The position numbers and the translations under genes were made by a program. Source: Oscillospiraceae bacterium (GTDB lineage: Bacteria; Bacillota; Clostridia; Oscillospirales; Ruminococcaceae). From it: DNA of 64,000 nt. The stretch is from contig JAJQGJ010000012.1 in assembly GCA_021200565.1 (NCBI GenBank), forward strand, positions 133,464 to 197,463, read 5' to 3'. Below the pieces are notes generated by a model. The model had not been told where the DNA came from. It was given only the letters and a program-made list of their open reading frames with translations, and did not search any database. Positions 8,757-18,626 of this stretch are shown piece after piece. Position 1 is the first letter of the stretch; each line of letters opens with the position of its first letter.

Positions 8757-8792
8757 AAAATGCGGCTACTGTTATGCAGCCGCATTTGGTTC
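8757..8792. terminator. Stem-loop AAATGCGGCT...AGCCGCATTT, probable terminator
   Basis: Inverted repeat between convergent and tandem gene ends. Confidence 0.6.
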
Positions 8793-8811
8793 TATATATT
8801 CGTAATTGTAA

Positions 8812-8886
8812 CTATCGGTTGATGCTACATCATCAGTTGATAATACATCATCAGTTGATGATACAATTATCAGTTGATAATTGTCT
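8812..8886. repeat. Array of about four 18-bp palindromic units (ATCATCAACTGATGATGT on minus strand)
   Basis: Minus strand: ATTATCAACTGATAATtgt / ATCATCAACTGATGATgt / ATTATCAACTGATGATgt / AGCATCAACCGATAGTt. Confidence 0.8.
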
Positions 8887-10015
8887 TCTCAGTTTCCTTG
8901 TCGAAGAGGTGGATTCTGTTGGCGTCAAGAGCGCAGGTGATAACATCCTGAGGTCTTGCAGTCGAACGGTTGGAAACACGAGCAGTGAGGTTGATGCCCT
9001 CGCAGGTGAGGTAGAGATAGGTCTCAGCACCCATCATTTCGGCTACGTTAACGGTTGCTTCGATGATACCGGTCTTAGCGGAGGAGATGAACATCTCTTC
9101 ATCATGGATGCACTCGGGACGAACGCCACAGATGATTTCCTTGTTGAGGTAAGGAGCCAAAGCTTCTTCATTTACCTTAGCCTCGGGAAGCTCGATGTAG
9201 AACTTTCTTCCTCTGGTTTCCTTGGTGTCTTCAGAACCGAACTCAACGTTGTACTTGCCATCAATCTTGATGAGCTTACTGTCGATGAAGTTCATCTGAG
9301 GAGATCCGATGAATCCAGCAACGAAGAGGTTGCAAGGATATGAATAGAGGTTCTGAGGAGTGTCGACCTGCTGAATGAAGCCGTCCTTCATAACGACGAT
9401 TCTGTCAGCCATGGTCATAGCCTCGGTCTGGTCATGGGTTACATAGATAAATGTGGTTCCGAGTCTCTTATGGAGCAATGTAATCTCGGTTCTCATCTGA
9501 GCACGGAGCTTAGCATCGAGGTTGGACAACGGCTCGTCAAGAAGGAAGACCTGAGGCTCACGAACGAGTGCACGACCTAAGGCAACACGCTGTCTCTGAC
9601 CGCCGGACAAAGCCTTCGGCTTTCTGTCGAGGAGGTGGGAGATGTCGAGGATTCTTGCTGCTTCCTCAACCTTACGGGCAATCTGATCCTTAGGAGTCTT
9701 TCTGAGCTTAAGACCGAATGCCATGTTCTCGAAAACTGTCATATGAGGATAAAGAGCATAGTTCTGGAATACCATTGCGATGTCTCTGTCCTTAGGAGCA
9801 ATATCGTTGACCAATCTGTTGCCAATGTAGAGCTCGCCGTCTGTGATTTCCTCAAGACCTGCAATCATTCTTAAGGTGGTGGATTTGCCGCATCCTGAAG
9901 GTCCTACAAAGACTATAAATTCCTTGTCCTTAACCTCGAGGCAGAAGTCAGATACAGCGACAACGCCGCCGGGGTATTTCTTGTAAATATGCTTTAGTGA
10001 TAAGCTTGCCATCAA
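8870..10015 (-). CDS. ABC transporter ATP-binding protein, UgpC/MsmX/MalK-type sugar importer ATPase
   Basis: GPSGCGKST Walker [28 protein letters not shown]-terminal TOBE region. Confidence 0.95.
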   Translation of the reverse strand: MMASLSLKHIYKKYPGGVVAVSDFCLEVKDKEFIVFVGPSGCGKSTTLRMIAGLEEITDGELYIGNRLVNDIAPKDRDIAMVFQNYALYPHMTVFENMAFGLKLRKTPKDQIARKVEEAARILDISHLLDRKPKALSGGQRQRVALGRALVREPQVFLLDEPLSNLDAKLRAQMRTEITLLHKRLGTTFIYVTHDQTEAMTMADRIVVMKDGFIQQVDTPQNLYSYPCNLFVAGFIGSPQMNFIDSKLIKIDGKYNVEFGSEDTKETRGRKFYIELPEAKVNEEALAPYLNKEIICGVRPECIHDEEMFISSAKTGIIEATVNVAEMMGAETYLYLTCEGINLTARVSNRSTARPQDVITCALDANRIHLFDKETEKTIIN

Positions 10016-10160
10016 AAGGCCTCCTCGCCGAATTTTTAAAACTTGCTAATCCCTTGAATTAGCTACTGTGATAATTATACTATATTGAGACCGGGTTTAC
10101 AAGACGGCGTTTTCACCAAAGTTTCCGGTGCGTTTTTATGCAAATTGACTATAGGCTTTG

Positions 10161-10886
10161 TTAGAAAATTTGTTTGCAGGAAATAAGTGATTTAATCTCA
10201 TTTTCTTCCAAAAGTCTTGCTTTTCCCTCATCCAATTCCTCGTCCAGGATGGCTCCGCCGATCTGTATTCTCTTGAGATATATAACTGAATTCCCAGCTG
10301 CCTCAAACATTCTCTTTATCTGGTGGAACTTGCCCTCATGGAGCGTCACGAAGCACTCTTTCGGGCTTAATATTTCAAGCTCGGCTGGCAGGCACTTCTC
10401 GCCACCGTCAATCGTCATGCCACTTGCAAAAAGCTCGCAAACGCTGTCCGAAACTGGCTTTTCAAGCCGGACAAAGTATTTCTTCGGAACGTGGCTGACA
10501 GGAGACAGCATCCTGTGCGCCAGCTCGCCGTCGTCGGTTAATAGCACGAATCCGACGCTGTCCTTGTCCAGCCTTCCCGCCGGAAAAAGCCCCTGCCGTC
10601 TGAGCTCTTCTGGCAGAAGCTCCATGACCGTTGGCGTTATCTTATCCCGGACTGCGCAGACAACCCCAGCAGGTTTATTCAGCATTATGTACAGATGCTC
10701 ACGATATGTGACTCTCTCGCCAGAAACGGCTACTACCGACTTCTCAGGATCAAGCTTATAGTCATATTTCTTCACGATCACTCCGTCGACGGTCACCAAG
10801 CCCTTTTTCAGGAGCTCTTTGGCACCGGTTCTCGAAATTTTGGGGAGCTGCCCTGATAAAAATTTGTCGAGTCGCATCTCTGGCAT
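10161..10886 (-). CDS. RsuA/RluB-type rRNA pseudouridine synthase
   Basis: N-terminal S4 domain (MRLDKFL...), PAGRLDKDSVGFVLLTDDG, EGKFHQIKRMF. Confidence 0.92.
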   Translation of the reverse strand: MPEMRLDKFLSGQLPKISRTGAKELLKKGLVTVDGVIVKKYDYKLDPEKSVVAVSGERVTYREHLYIMLNKPAGVVCAVRDKITPTVMELLPEELRRQGLFPAGRLDKDSVGFVLLTDDGELAHRMLSPVSHVPKKYFVRLEKPVSDSVCELFASGMTIDGGEKCLPAELEILSPKECFVTLHEGKFHQIKRMFEAAGNSVIYLKRIQIGGAILDEELDEGKARLLEENEIKSLISCKQIF

Positions 10887-10887
10887 T

Positions 10888-11595
10888 TTAATCTTCCTCT
10901 TTTAATAGTATCTCAGCCACCTTCGCCATGTCCGGAGCAAGAAGAACATGATCGGCTTTAGGAATCGGCTCATCCGGCGAGATGTCGGATTTTATATACA
11001 AAGTATGAAGTCCCGCCGACTTGGCTCCCGCAATATCGCATATGCCATCGTTTCCAACCATGATGGTGGTGCTGGCATCAATCTGGTGCTTTTCAATGAG
11101 CTTACTGTAGAATTCCAGGTCTGGCTTTTTGCAGTTGTGGTCGGACGAGATGAAGATGTCGTCGAAAGAGAACCAGATTCCAAGATATTTCAGCTCATAC
11201 TCGGTGAAAATCCGCTGTGCGTTTGAGAGGAGATAGACCTTTCTGTCACTTTCTCTGAGCTTATCAAGCATATCTTTTACACCGTCATAAAGCCTCAGGT
11301 GTCCGATAGAAAGAATCCGGAAGAACTGACCGGCATTCATAGCCAATGCGTCGTCGGCATGGACGCCTTTTTCCAAAAACAGCTCCTTGAAGACATGCTC
11401 TATCTTGATTTCACGGAACTTGGCTTCGAGATCACTTACTATCCGGAAATAACCGCTCTTAAGCTCTTCAGGAGGGTAGCTTGCCCCCTGGAAGCTGTAG
11501 AATAAAGAAAGCTTTTCCCATAGCTCCGGTTTGGTTTCGTCAGTGCGGATGTCGCAGAGAGTTCCGTAGAAGTCGAATATACAGGTTTTATACAT
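10888..11595 (-). CDS. HAD family hydrolase
   Basis: FDFYGTLCD motif I, LSNAQ motif II, KPDLEFY, MVGNDGICDIAGA. Confidence 0.9.
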   Translation of the reverse strand: MYKTCIFDFYGTLCDIRTDETKPELWEKLSLFYSFQGASYPPEELKSGYFRIVSDLEAKFREIKIEHVFKELFLEKGVHADDALAMNAGQFFRILSIGHLRLYDGVKDMLDKLRESDRKVYLLSNAQRIFTEYELKYLGIWFSFDDIFISSDHNCKKPDLEFYSKLIEKHQIDASTTIMVGNDGICDIAGAKSAGLHTLYIKSDISPDEPIPKADHVLLAPDMAKVAEILLKEED

Positions 11596-11608
11596 CTTTT
11601 ATCACCGT

Positions 11609-12067
11609 TTATGTTGTGGTCTTGACAAGCCCCTGCATGAAGCCGCCGAGCTCGGTGCAGCAGACGTCGCCGGCAATGAGCACTCCGTCACAAATCATGA
11701 GATTTACGACAATGTTGTCTTCATCGCCATAGTTATAAATTTCATAGGTATAGATTTCAACCAGACAGCCTTTATAGCCGTTCAAATCCAAGCCTTGCTC
11801 TAATTGCAGGTCGTTATACTGGTTATAGACGTCGTTCCACTCTTCAGGTATGATGACGCTCCGGACATCTATTGCAGATTCCGACGTCTCCCAGCCCAAA
11901 TCGTGCAGGAATTCAAGCTGTGAAGCTTCATCCGGAAGCGAGATGGTTTTACTTCCGCCATAAAACCTGTTGAAAAGAAACACCGCCACGAACACCAAAA
12001 GCAGTGCCACGAGAATATAGCCGAGTATTTGCACCGCTTTTTTAACCTTGACCGTCTTGACAAACAT
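11609..12067 (-). CDS. DUF4830-like membrane-anchored protein
   Basis: N-terminal TM; LEFLHDLGWE...I..VIIPEEWNDVYNQYNDLQ..QGLDL..YKG. Confidence 0.7.
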   Translation of the reverse strand: MFVKTVKVKKAVQILGYILVALLLVFVAVFLFNRFYGGSKTISLPDEASQLEFLHDLGWETSESAIDVRSVIIPEEWNDVYNQYNDLQLEQGLDLNGYKGCLVEIYTYEIYNYGDEDNIVVNLMICDGVLIAGDVCCTELGGFMQGLVKTTT

Positions 12068-12135
12068 ACTTATCCCTCCGAAAAGTTGTCTTTTGGTGCA
12101 TTATATGTTTGTCTTCGGCAAGTTAGAAGCAAAAA

Positions 12136-13890
12136 TCAGTGTGCGAACTGGCTGTTGTAAAGCTCATAATAGAAGCCGTGCTTCTCAAGAAGCTCCTCAT
12201 GCTTGCCCTGCTCGATTATGTGACCGTCCTTCATGACGAGTATCAGGTCGGCACTCATGATTGTAGACAGTCTGTGAGCGACTATGAAGGTGGTCTTCCC
12301 CTGCATCAGCTTCTCGAATGAGCGCTGTACCCTGAATTCGGTCTTGGTATCTATCGAGGAAGTAGCTTCGTCTAAAATCAGCATAGGAGGCTTTGTAAGC
12401 ATAACTCTTGTTATGCAGAGAAGCTGCTTCTGACCGGCTGAAAGGTTGCCTCCCTCTTCGCCAATCGGAGTGTCGTAGCCCTGAGGAAGACGCCTGATGA
12501 AGCTGTCGGCATGGGTGGTCTTTGCAGCAGCTATCATCTCATCGTCTGAAGAGTCAGGCTTGCCGATTTTAAGGTTGTCTCGTATAGTTCCGGATTTAAG
12601 CCAGGTGTCCTGCAAAACCATTCCGTAGTTTTCACGGAGGCTGTGGCGGGTGATGTCACGGATGTCGCTGCCCTCAACCGAAATCGAGCCGCTGTCTACA
12701 TCGTAGAAGCGCATGAGAAGGTTGATGAGAGTCGTCTTCCCGCAGCCCGTGGGACCGACGATGGCGATTCTCTGACCGGCTTTTACAGAGAGATTGAAGT
12801 TCTCGATCAAACTTGTATCGGGCGAATAGGAGAAGGAAACGTCCCCAAGCTCGATATTGCCCTTGACGTCTGAAAGCTTCGGAAGCCCTTCATCCGACGG
12901 CTGAGGCTCAGCTTCGATAAGCTCAAAGATTCTTCCAGCGCATGCGATTGCGTTCTGAAGCTCGGTTATGACGCCGCTTATCTCGTTAAAGGGCTTGGTG
13001 TACTGATTAGCATAGCTGAGAATGCAGGTCAAGCCTCCGACTGTTACTGTTCCGGCAACCACCGAAAGAGCGCCGGCAAGACCGACTGCAGCATAGACAA
13101 CTGCGTTTACAAATCTGGTCGACGGATTTACAAGTGAGGAGTAGAAGATGGCTTTCGATGAGGTTTCTGTCAGGTCATCGTTAATCTTTTTGAAGCGCTC
13201 GTGGCTTCGCTCAGTATAGTTATAAGCCTTGACCGTCTTTGCGCCGCCAACCATTTCGTCGATGAGTGCGGTCTGACTGCCTCGGATCTCCGACTGCTTC
13301 TTGAAAAGATTATATGTCGACTGCGCCAGGAACTTGGCAACGAACAGCGACAGCGGCGTCAGGACAACCGCAATCAGAGTTATCTTCCAGCTTATCGAGA
13401 GCATGAATAAAAGCGTGCAGACGATGGTGGCGATACCGGTGAAGAATTGCGAGAAGCCGAGTAGCAAGCCGTCGGCAAGCTGGTCGACATCGGAGATGAC
13501 TCTCGAAACAAGGTCGCCGTGCGGATGGGAATCGATATATTTGAGCGGCAGATTCTCAATTTTTAAGAAAGCTTTCTCTCTTAGATCCCTAACCGTCTCA
13601 TAGGTGATCCGGTTATTGATGACGTTCATGATCCACTGGAGGAGTGCCGCCACGAGTGCGGTTACTGCGGCTTTCAGAAGAAAGCTTAAGACCATCCCGA
13701 GGTCGACGCCGTTTTCTGTGATATAATCGATAGCGTCTCCGAAAAGAATCGGGACATAGAGCGTAAGTACTACAGAAGCCGCCGCCAAAAGAATTGACAG
13801 TACAAGAAGAACGCTATACTTCCTAATAAACCTGAGAAGCTTCTTTAATGTCTGGGAAGCCGTTCCGGCAGTTACTTTTTCTTTACTCAT
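12136..13890 (-). CDS. ABC exporter, fused permease/ATPase
   Basis: TM domain, GPTGCGKTTL, LSAGQKQLL, LILDEATSSID. Confidence 0.95.
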   Translation of the reverse strand: MSKEKVTAGTASQTLKKLLRFIRKYSVLLVLSILLAAASVVLTLYVPILFGDAIDYITENGVDLGMVLSFLLKAAVTALVAALLQWIMNVINNRITYETVRDLREKAFLKIENLPLKYIDSHPHGDLVSRVISDVDQLADGLLLGFSQFFTGIATIVCTLLFMLSISWKITLIAVVLTPLSLFVAKFLAQSTYNLFKKQSEIRGSQTALIDEMVGGAKTVKAYNYTERSHERFKKINDDLTETSSKAIFYSSLVNPSTRFVNAVVYAAVGLAGALSVVAGTVTVGGLTCILSYANQYTKPFNEISGVITELQNAIACAGRIFELIEAEPQPSDEGLPKLSDVKGNIELGDVSFSYSPDTSLIENFNLSVKAGQRIAIVGPTGCGKTTLINLLMRFYDVDSGSISVEGSDIRDITRHSLRENYGMVLQDTWLKSGTIRDNLKIGKPDSSDDEMIAAAKTTHADSFIRRLPQGYDTPIGEEGGNLSAGQKQLLCITRVMLTKPPMLILDEATSSIDTKTEFRVQRSFEKLMQGKTTFIVAHRLSTIMSADLILVMKDGHIIEQGKHEELLEKHGFYYELYNSQFAH

Positions 13891-13908
13891 AATTTCAGCT
13901 CCCCTTTC

Positions 13909-15642
13909 TTACGAATTCTTGATCTGCGACTGATAGAGCTCGAGATACTCAGGACAGCTCGAAAGCAATTCTTCATGAGTTCCCAAGCCTACCATGATAC
14001 CGTCTTCAAGCATCATAACCCTATCAGAATGCATGACGGTTGAAACTCTCTGCGAGACTGTCAGGACTGTCGGGTGGTAATTAAGGCTGGATATTGACTT
14101 GCGGAGTGCCGCATCGGTTGCAAAGTCGAGCGCCGACGAGCTGTCATCGAGTATTAGAATCTTTGGCTTCTTGACAAGAGCCCGGGCGATTGTGAGACGC
14201 TGAACCTGTCCTCCGGAAAGGTTCTTTCCGCCCTGCTCAATCATGCTGTCTAAGCCTTCAGGCTTTGCCGCAACGACGTTTTCAGCCTGTGCTTCGCTGA
14301 TAGCTTCCATAATTTCATCATCAGTTGCGTTTTCATTGCCGAATCTGATGTTGTCCCGGATGGTTCCGGAGAAGAGGCTTGAGCGCTGCATGACTACTGC
14401 AACATTATCCCTGAGTGCTTCCTCATCCCAATCCCTGACGTCGACGCCCTCGACCTTGACATAGCCGTCGGTGGCGTCATAGAATCTCGGAACCAAGCTG
14501 ATAAGCGTTGTCTTGCCGCTGCCGGTTGAGCCGATTATTCCTATCTTCTCGCCGTTCTTAACTTTGACAGAGATATTTTCGAGCGAATCGGCAGCCGCTC
14601 CCGAATATCTGAACGAAACGTCGCTGAGCTCAACCGCATATTCGCTTTCAGCCGACTTTTCGCCGGTGTAGCTTCCGCTGACCATTGATGGCTGAATCTC
14701 TAATACTTCTTCGACTCTTCGGGCACATGCAAGGCTCTTCGTGACGCTTATAATGAGGTTTGCAAGCTTTACGAGCTCGACCAAAATCTGCGACATGTAG
14801 TTATAGAGTGCTATAACAAGACCCTGGGTGAGAACACCGGTGCTGACCTTGACTGCGCCTGTGTAGATGAGTACGACTATTCCGATATTTACGATTGCAT
14901 AGGTCATCGGATTCATGACGGATGAAATCTTTCCGACAAACTTCTGTGATTTCGCAAGAGCGTTGTTCTTCTCGTTAAAGTCCTCGGTTTCCTCTTCCTC
15001 CATGCAGAAAGCTCTCACAACTCTTGCGCCGGTGAGGTTCTCTTTCGTTCTGAGCAGAACGGCGTCAAGCTTTTTCTGAACCGCAGTGTAAAGCGGGATG
15101 GTTCCAAGCATGATTCCGAAAACGACAACAGAAAGAATCGGGATGACTGCAACAAAGATGAGCGCTGCCTGTGCATCAACTCTGAACGCCATGAAAGTAG
15201 CGCCGAAAACGACCATCGGCGAGCGCATGAGAAGCCGAAGCGTCAGATTGACGCCCGTCTGGATCTGATTCAGGTCACTTGTGAGGCGGGTGATCAAGGT
15301 TGAAGTGCCGAGCTTATCTATTTCCGTGAACGAGAGCGACTGGATGTGATCAAAGAGAGCCTGTCTCACAGCTCCCGTGAAGCCGACAGAGGCTTTTGCA
15401 GAGAAATACTGCGCCATCAGTGTGCTTGCCAAGCCGCATGCTCCGAACAGGACAAGTATTCCGCACATCTTATAGATATACGGCTTGTCCCCAGCCGGAA
15501 TGCCCGTGTCGACAATTTCTGCCACAACGAGCGGCACCATAAGTTCAAATATGACCTCGATAATCTTAAACAGAGGCGCACACACCGCCTGTAATTTGTA
15601 GCCCTTGAAATATTTAAAAAGCTTACTCATGCTATCCTCCAA
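13909..15642 (-). CDS. ABC exporter, fused permease/ATPase (heterodimer partner)
   Basis: TM domain, GSTGSGKTTL, LSGGQVQRLTIARAL, LILDDSSSALD (degenerate Glu, as in heterodimeric exporters). Confidence 0.95.
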   Translation of the reverse strand: MEDSMSKLFKYFKGYKLQAVCAPLFKIIEVIFELMVPLVVAEIVDTGIPAGDKPYIYKMCGILVLFGACGLASTLMAQYFSAKASVGFTGAVRQALFDHIQSLSFTEIDKLGTSTLITRLTSDLNQIQTGVNLTLRLLMRSPMVVFGATFMAFRVDAQAALIFVAVIPILSVVVFGIMLGTIPLYTAVQKKLDAVLLRTKENLTGARVVRAFCMEEEETEDFNEKNNALAKSQKFVGKISSVMNPMTYAIVNIGIVVLIYTGAVKVSTGVLTQGLVIALYNYMSQILVELVKLANLIISVTKSLACARRVEEVLEIQPSMVSGSYTGEKSAESEYAVELSDVSFRYSGAAADSLENISVKVKNGEKIGIIGSTGSGKTTLISLVPRFYDATDGYVKVEGVDVRDWDEEALRDNVAVVMQRSSLFSGTIRDNIRFGNENATDDEIMEAISEAQAENVVAAKPEGLDSMIEQGGKNLSGGQVQRLTIARALVKKPKILILDDSSSALDFATDAALRKSISSLNYHPTVLTVSQRVSTVMHSDRVMMLEDGIMVGLGTHEELLSSCPEYLELYQSQIKNS

Positions 15643-15655
15643 AATGATTAGTGAT

Positions 15656-15930
15656 AGTGTCGCCTACGGGCGACGACTTCGCTTTGCGAAGTCGGCAAGT
15701 TCGGCGTTGCCGAACTTGCACCCCTCCACCACCGGCTTCGCCGGCGGTCCCCCTCCCCTTGACAGGGGAGGCTTAGATTTGCGTAATTATGGCTCCCTCT
15801 GTCTAGAAGTTCGCTTGCGAACTTCGGGAGCTGGCACGAAGTGCCTGAGGGGTGCTATTTTCGCCACAGGCGAAAATAGCAAGTTTGGCGAAGCCAAACT
15901 TCACGGTTTCAAAATGCCGTTCGGAACCGA
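15656..15930. repeat. Composite intergenic repeat block (several palindromic modules)
   Basis: cgaagtcggcaagttcggcgttgccgaacttg; ccaccggcttcgccggcgg; ccccttgacaggggaggc; gaagttcgcttgcgaacttc; ttttcgccacaggcgaaaat; aagtttggcgaagccaaactt. Confidence 0.8.
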
Positions 15931-15947
15931 ACGGCATTCTTAAATTC

Positions 15948-17615
15948 TTATTCTACACTGATGATGTAGTAGTACACCGGCTGTCCGCCATTGATGACGT
16001 TGATGTCGAGGCGTGAACCGAACTTTTCTTCAAGCTTCGCTCTCAAGGCTTCCGCTTCCGATTCCTTGACGTCCTTGCCGTAGATGACGGATATAAACTC
16101 ACTGTCCGGCTTGATGAGACGCTTCGTGAGGCGATATGCTGCCTTGACTGCGTCCTTCTCGACAAGTGAAAGCTTGCCGTTATCCATGGCGAGTATCTCG
16201 CCCTCGTGAATCTCGACGCCGTCGAATTCGCTGTCACGTGCAGCAAATGTGACCTGTCCGGTCTGGACACGCTCAAACGCCTTGGTCATTTCGGTGCTGT
16301 TGGTGTTATAATCGGCTGTCGGGTCGAACGCAAGTAGTGCCGAAAGTCCCTGAGGAATTGTCCTTGTCTGGAGAACGCATACCTTTCTGTCTGCCAATTT
16401 CACAGCCTGCTCAGCTGCCATGATGATATTCTTGTTATTTGGAAGAACGAAAACAGTTCTTGCAGGAGTTGCCTGGATAGCAGCCAAGATGTCCTCAGTA
16501 GACGGATTCATCGTCTGCCCGCCTCTGACTATGCAGTCGGCGCCGGCATCCTTGAACATAGCTTCAATTCCCTCGCCTGTTGCAACGGCTACGAAGCCAT
16601 AATCCTTCTCGGGAGGAACGGATTTATAGACCTTATTCGAGCTCGAAACGGTTACCTTTGTCTTGTCATCCTTCTTTGCCTCGTGCTGATAGCGCATGTT
16701 CTCGATTTTTGGCAGTGTCATCGAGCCGAATTCAAGACCCTTTTCAACTGCAAGACCGGGATTATTTGTATGCACATGGACTTTTATAATCTCATCGTCC
16801 TCAACAACCACAACGCAATCGCCGATGGATTCAAGATATGCCCGCAGTTTTAAAGCATTGCCGGTCTGCTTAACGTCCTTCTTGACTATGTACTCGGTGC
16901 AGTAGGTATAGTGAATCTCGTCCTCAAAGCTTCCGACTACGGATGCATAAGTCTCGATTGTGACCGCCTCAGCCTGCTTCTTCTGTGTCTCGTCAGGAAC
17001 AATTCCCTCGCCCTTGAAGACCTGAAGCATGGCTCTGAAAATCATGCAAAGTCCCTTACCGCCGGCGTCTACTACTCCGGCTTTCTTTAAGGTCGGAAGT
17101 AAATCGGGTGTGGTGTCAAGGACTCTTTCCGCCTCGACGCAGACCTGCTCCCAGAATGAAACGAGATCTTTTTCTGAGCCGGCAAGCTCTCTTGCCTTGA
17201 CTGAAGCAAGCCGGGCAACCGTTAAAATAGTTCCCTCTGTCGGCTTCATAACCGCCTTGTAGGCTCTCTCGACACCCTTTTCGAGCGACTGTGTCATAAG
17301 CTCAATATCGGCTGTCTCCTGCCCTGCAAGCGCCTTGTCGAAGCCCTTGAACAGCAGAGATGTTATTACTCCTGAATTTCCTCTTGCGCCTCTTAAAAGC
17401 CCGGAAGCCATTACTTTGGCTACTTGCGCCACAGTGACATCATCAGCCATCAGCTCAAGCTCTTTTCTGGCGTTGGAAAGTGTCATCGACATATTGGTGC
17501 CGGTGTCGCCGTCGGGAACGGGAAAGACGTTCAGCTCGTCAATCGACTTTTTGTTGTTTGAAATGCAGTTTGAGGCGCTTACAAAAGCGTCCCTCAGCAT
17601 ACTACCTGTTATCAT
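15948..17615 (-). CDS. DAK2 domain (DhaL/FakA/YloV-like) fatty acid kinase-type protein
   Basis: NVFPVPDGDTGTNMSMT, RGARGNSGVI, GVVDAGGKGL. Confidence 0.92.
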   Translation of the reverse strand: MITGSMLRDAFVSASNCISNNKKSIDELNVFPVPDGDTGTNMSMTLSNARKELELMADDVTVAQVAKVMASGLLRGARGNSGVITSLLFKGFDKALAGQETADIELMTQSLEKGVERAYKAVMKPTEGTILTVARLASVKARELAGSEKDLVSFWEQVCVEAERVLDTTPDLLPTLKKAGVVDAGGKGLCMIFRAMLQVFKGEGIVPDETQKKQAEAVTIETYASVVGSFEDEIHYTYCTEYIVKKDVKQTGNALKLRAYLESIGDCVVVVEDDEIIKVHVHTNNPGLAVEKGLEFGSMTLPKIENMRYQHEAKKDDKTKVTVSSSNKVYKSVPPEKDYGFVAVATGEGIEAMFKDAGADCIVRGGQTMNPSTEDILAAIQATPARTVFVLPNNKNIIMAAEQAVKLADRKVCVLQTRTIPQGLSALLAFDPTADYNTNSTEMTKAFERVQTGQVTFAARDSEFDGVEIHEGEILAMDNGKLSLVEKDAVKAAYRLTKRLIKPDSEFISVIYGKDVKESEAEALRAKLEEKFGSRLDINVINGGQPVYYYIISVE

Positions 17616-17638
17616 CGTTCAGCACCAATCCTTTTTAT

Positions 17639-18010
17639 TTAAGATTCCATGCCGTCAACAAAGACGTTAATTTTCTTTATCTCAATGCCCGTTTCGCTCT
17701 CGACGACATAGCGGACTTTGTTCACGATGCTGTCTACAATAGCGTTTACGTTGATGCCATAGGTCACACAGATGTGGAGGTCAATCGACATCTTATTCTG
17801 GTTTTCACTGTCTTTTCTTGCGGGAGTGTAGATTCTGACGCCGTTGTCGATTCCACCCAAGCCCAGAAGATTGGTTTTTACGCCCTGTCTGGCTCCTACC
17901 GGGCTCATTCTGACAACTCCGAAGCAACTTGTTGCGGCGTGACCGATAAGCGAGGTGAGATATGAATCGGTCATGGCTATCGTTCCCAGGTGATTCTCAA
18001 TCTTTATCAT
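17639..18010 (-). CDS. Asp23/Gls24 family protein (YloU-like)
   Basis: SLIGHAATSCFGVVRMSP...IDLHICVTYGINVNAIVDSIVNKVRYVVE; partner of DAK2 protein. Confidence 0.88.
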   Translation of the reverse strand: MIKIENHLGTIAMTDSYLTSLIGHAATSCFGVVRMSPVGARQGVKTNLLGLGGIDNGVRIYTPARKDSENQNKMSIDLHICVTYGINVNAIVDSIVNKVRYVVESETGIEIKKINVFVDGMES

Positions 18011-18068
18011 TAAAAAGTACCATCCCTTTCATCAGGATTTTTCTGCGGATGCCGTAAGGCAGACGCAT

Positions 18069-18626
18069 TTACTCATAATACAAAGCTATGATACCACATT
18101 CCTGCGATGATTTCAAGAGTATTTCGCCCGAAATTTCGCCGACTGACGAAAATAACGGCAGCCATGCGCAACAATCATAAGAATAAATGTCGTTATAAAG
18201 GTCTATAAGACCAACTTTTTCACCTGCCACAGTCAATATTCCGCTAAGCTCCTCCGACTGAATCTCAAGAAGCTTATCTGGGCTTGCTTCCGAAAATACA
18301 ACCGGAGTTCCCATATATATGTCTGGGCTGTGCCAGAGATAGTCAAGGTAGGGCTCTATATTCATGCTTCCCGAAAAAGCTATCAGCTCCGTGTCGCCTA
18401 AGAAAATCTCTTTTCCGGTTTTCAGTGACAGCTCTTCCTCAGCCTCTGAAAGCGAATCACACTCAAAGGTGTAGACTTCAATTTCGTTTTCAGGGGAGAA
18501 GGTCTGATATGATATGGTGCTTTCGCCTATTCCGATTGCAGTTACAACGAGGCGTTTCTGGACATCGGAGCTTTCGCAGCCTGTAAGAAGAAGCATAGTA
18601 GCGACTATCAGAGCGAGTTTACGCAT
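18069..18626 (-). CDS. Ger(x)C-type spore germination lipoprotein, unusually short
   Basis: Lipobox LLLTGC; ESSDVQKRLVVTAIGI N-terminal GerAC motif; follows GerA and GerB genes. Confidence 0.75.
   Translation of the reverse strand: MRKLALIVATMLLLTGCESSDVQKRLVVTAIGIGESTISYQTFSPENEIEVYTFECDSLSEAEEELSLKTGKEIFLGDTELIAFSGSMNIEPYLDYLWHSPDIYMGTPVVFSEASPDKLLEIQSEELSGILTVAGEKVGLIDLYNDIYSYDCCAWLPLFSSVGEISGEILLKSSQECGIIALYYE

Noticed and set aside
8812-8886. Possible CRISPR-like array
   Set aside because: Units are contiguous 18-bp palindromes with no unique spacers between them.
8774-9343. 189-aa plus-strand ORF across the palindromic array
   Set aside because: Antisense to the well-supported ABC ATPase; the start lies in repeat sequence.
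12136-15642. ABC exporter pair as a novel system
   Set aside because: Standard heterodimeric exporter layout with one degenerate Walker B Glu; nothing unusual beyond that.
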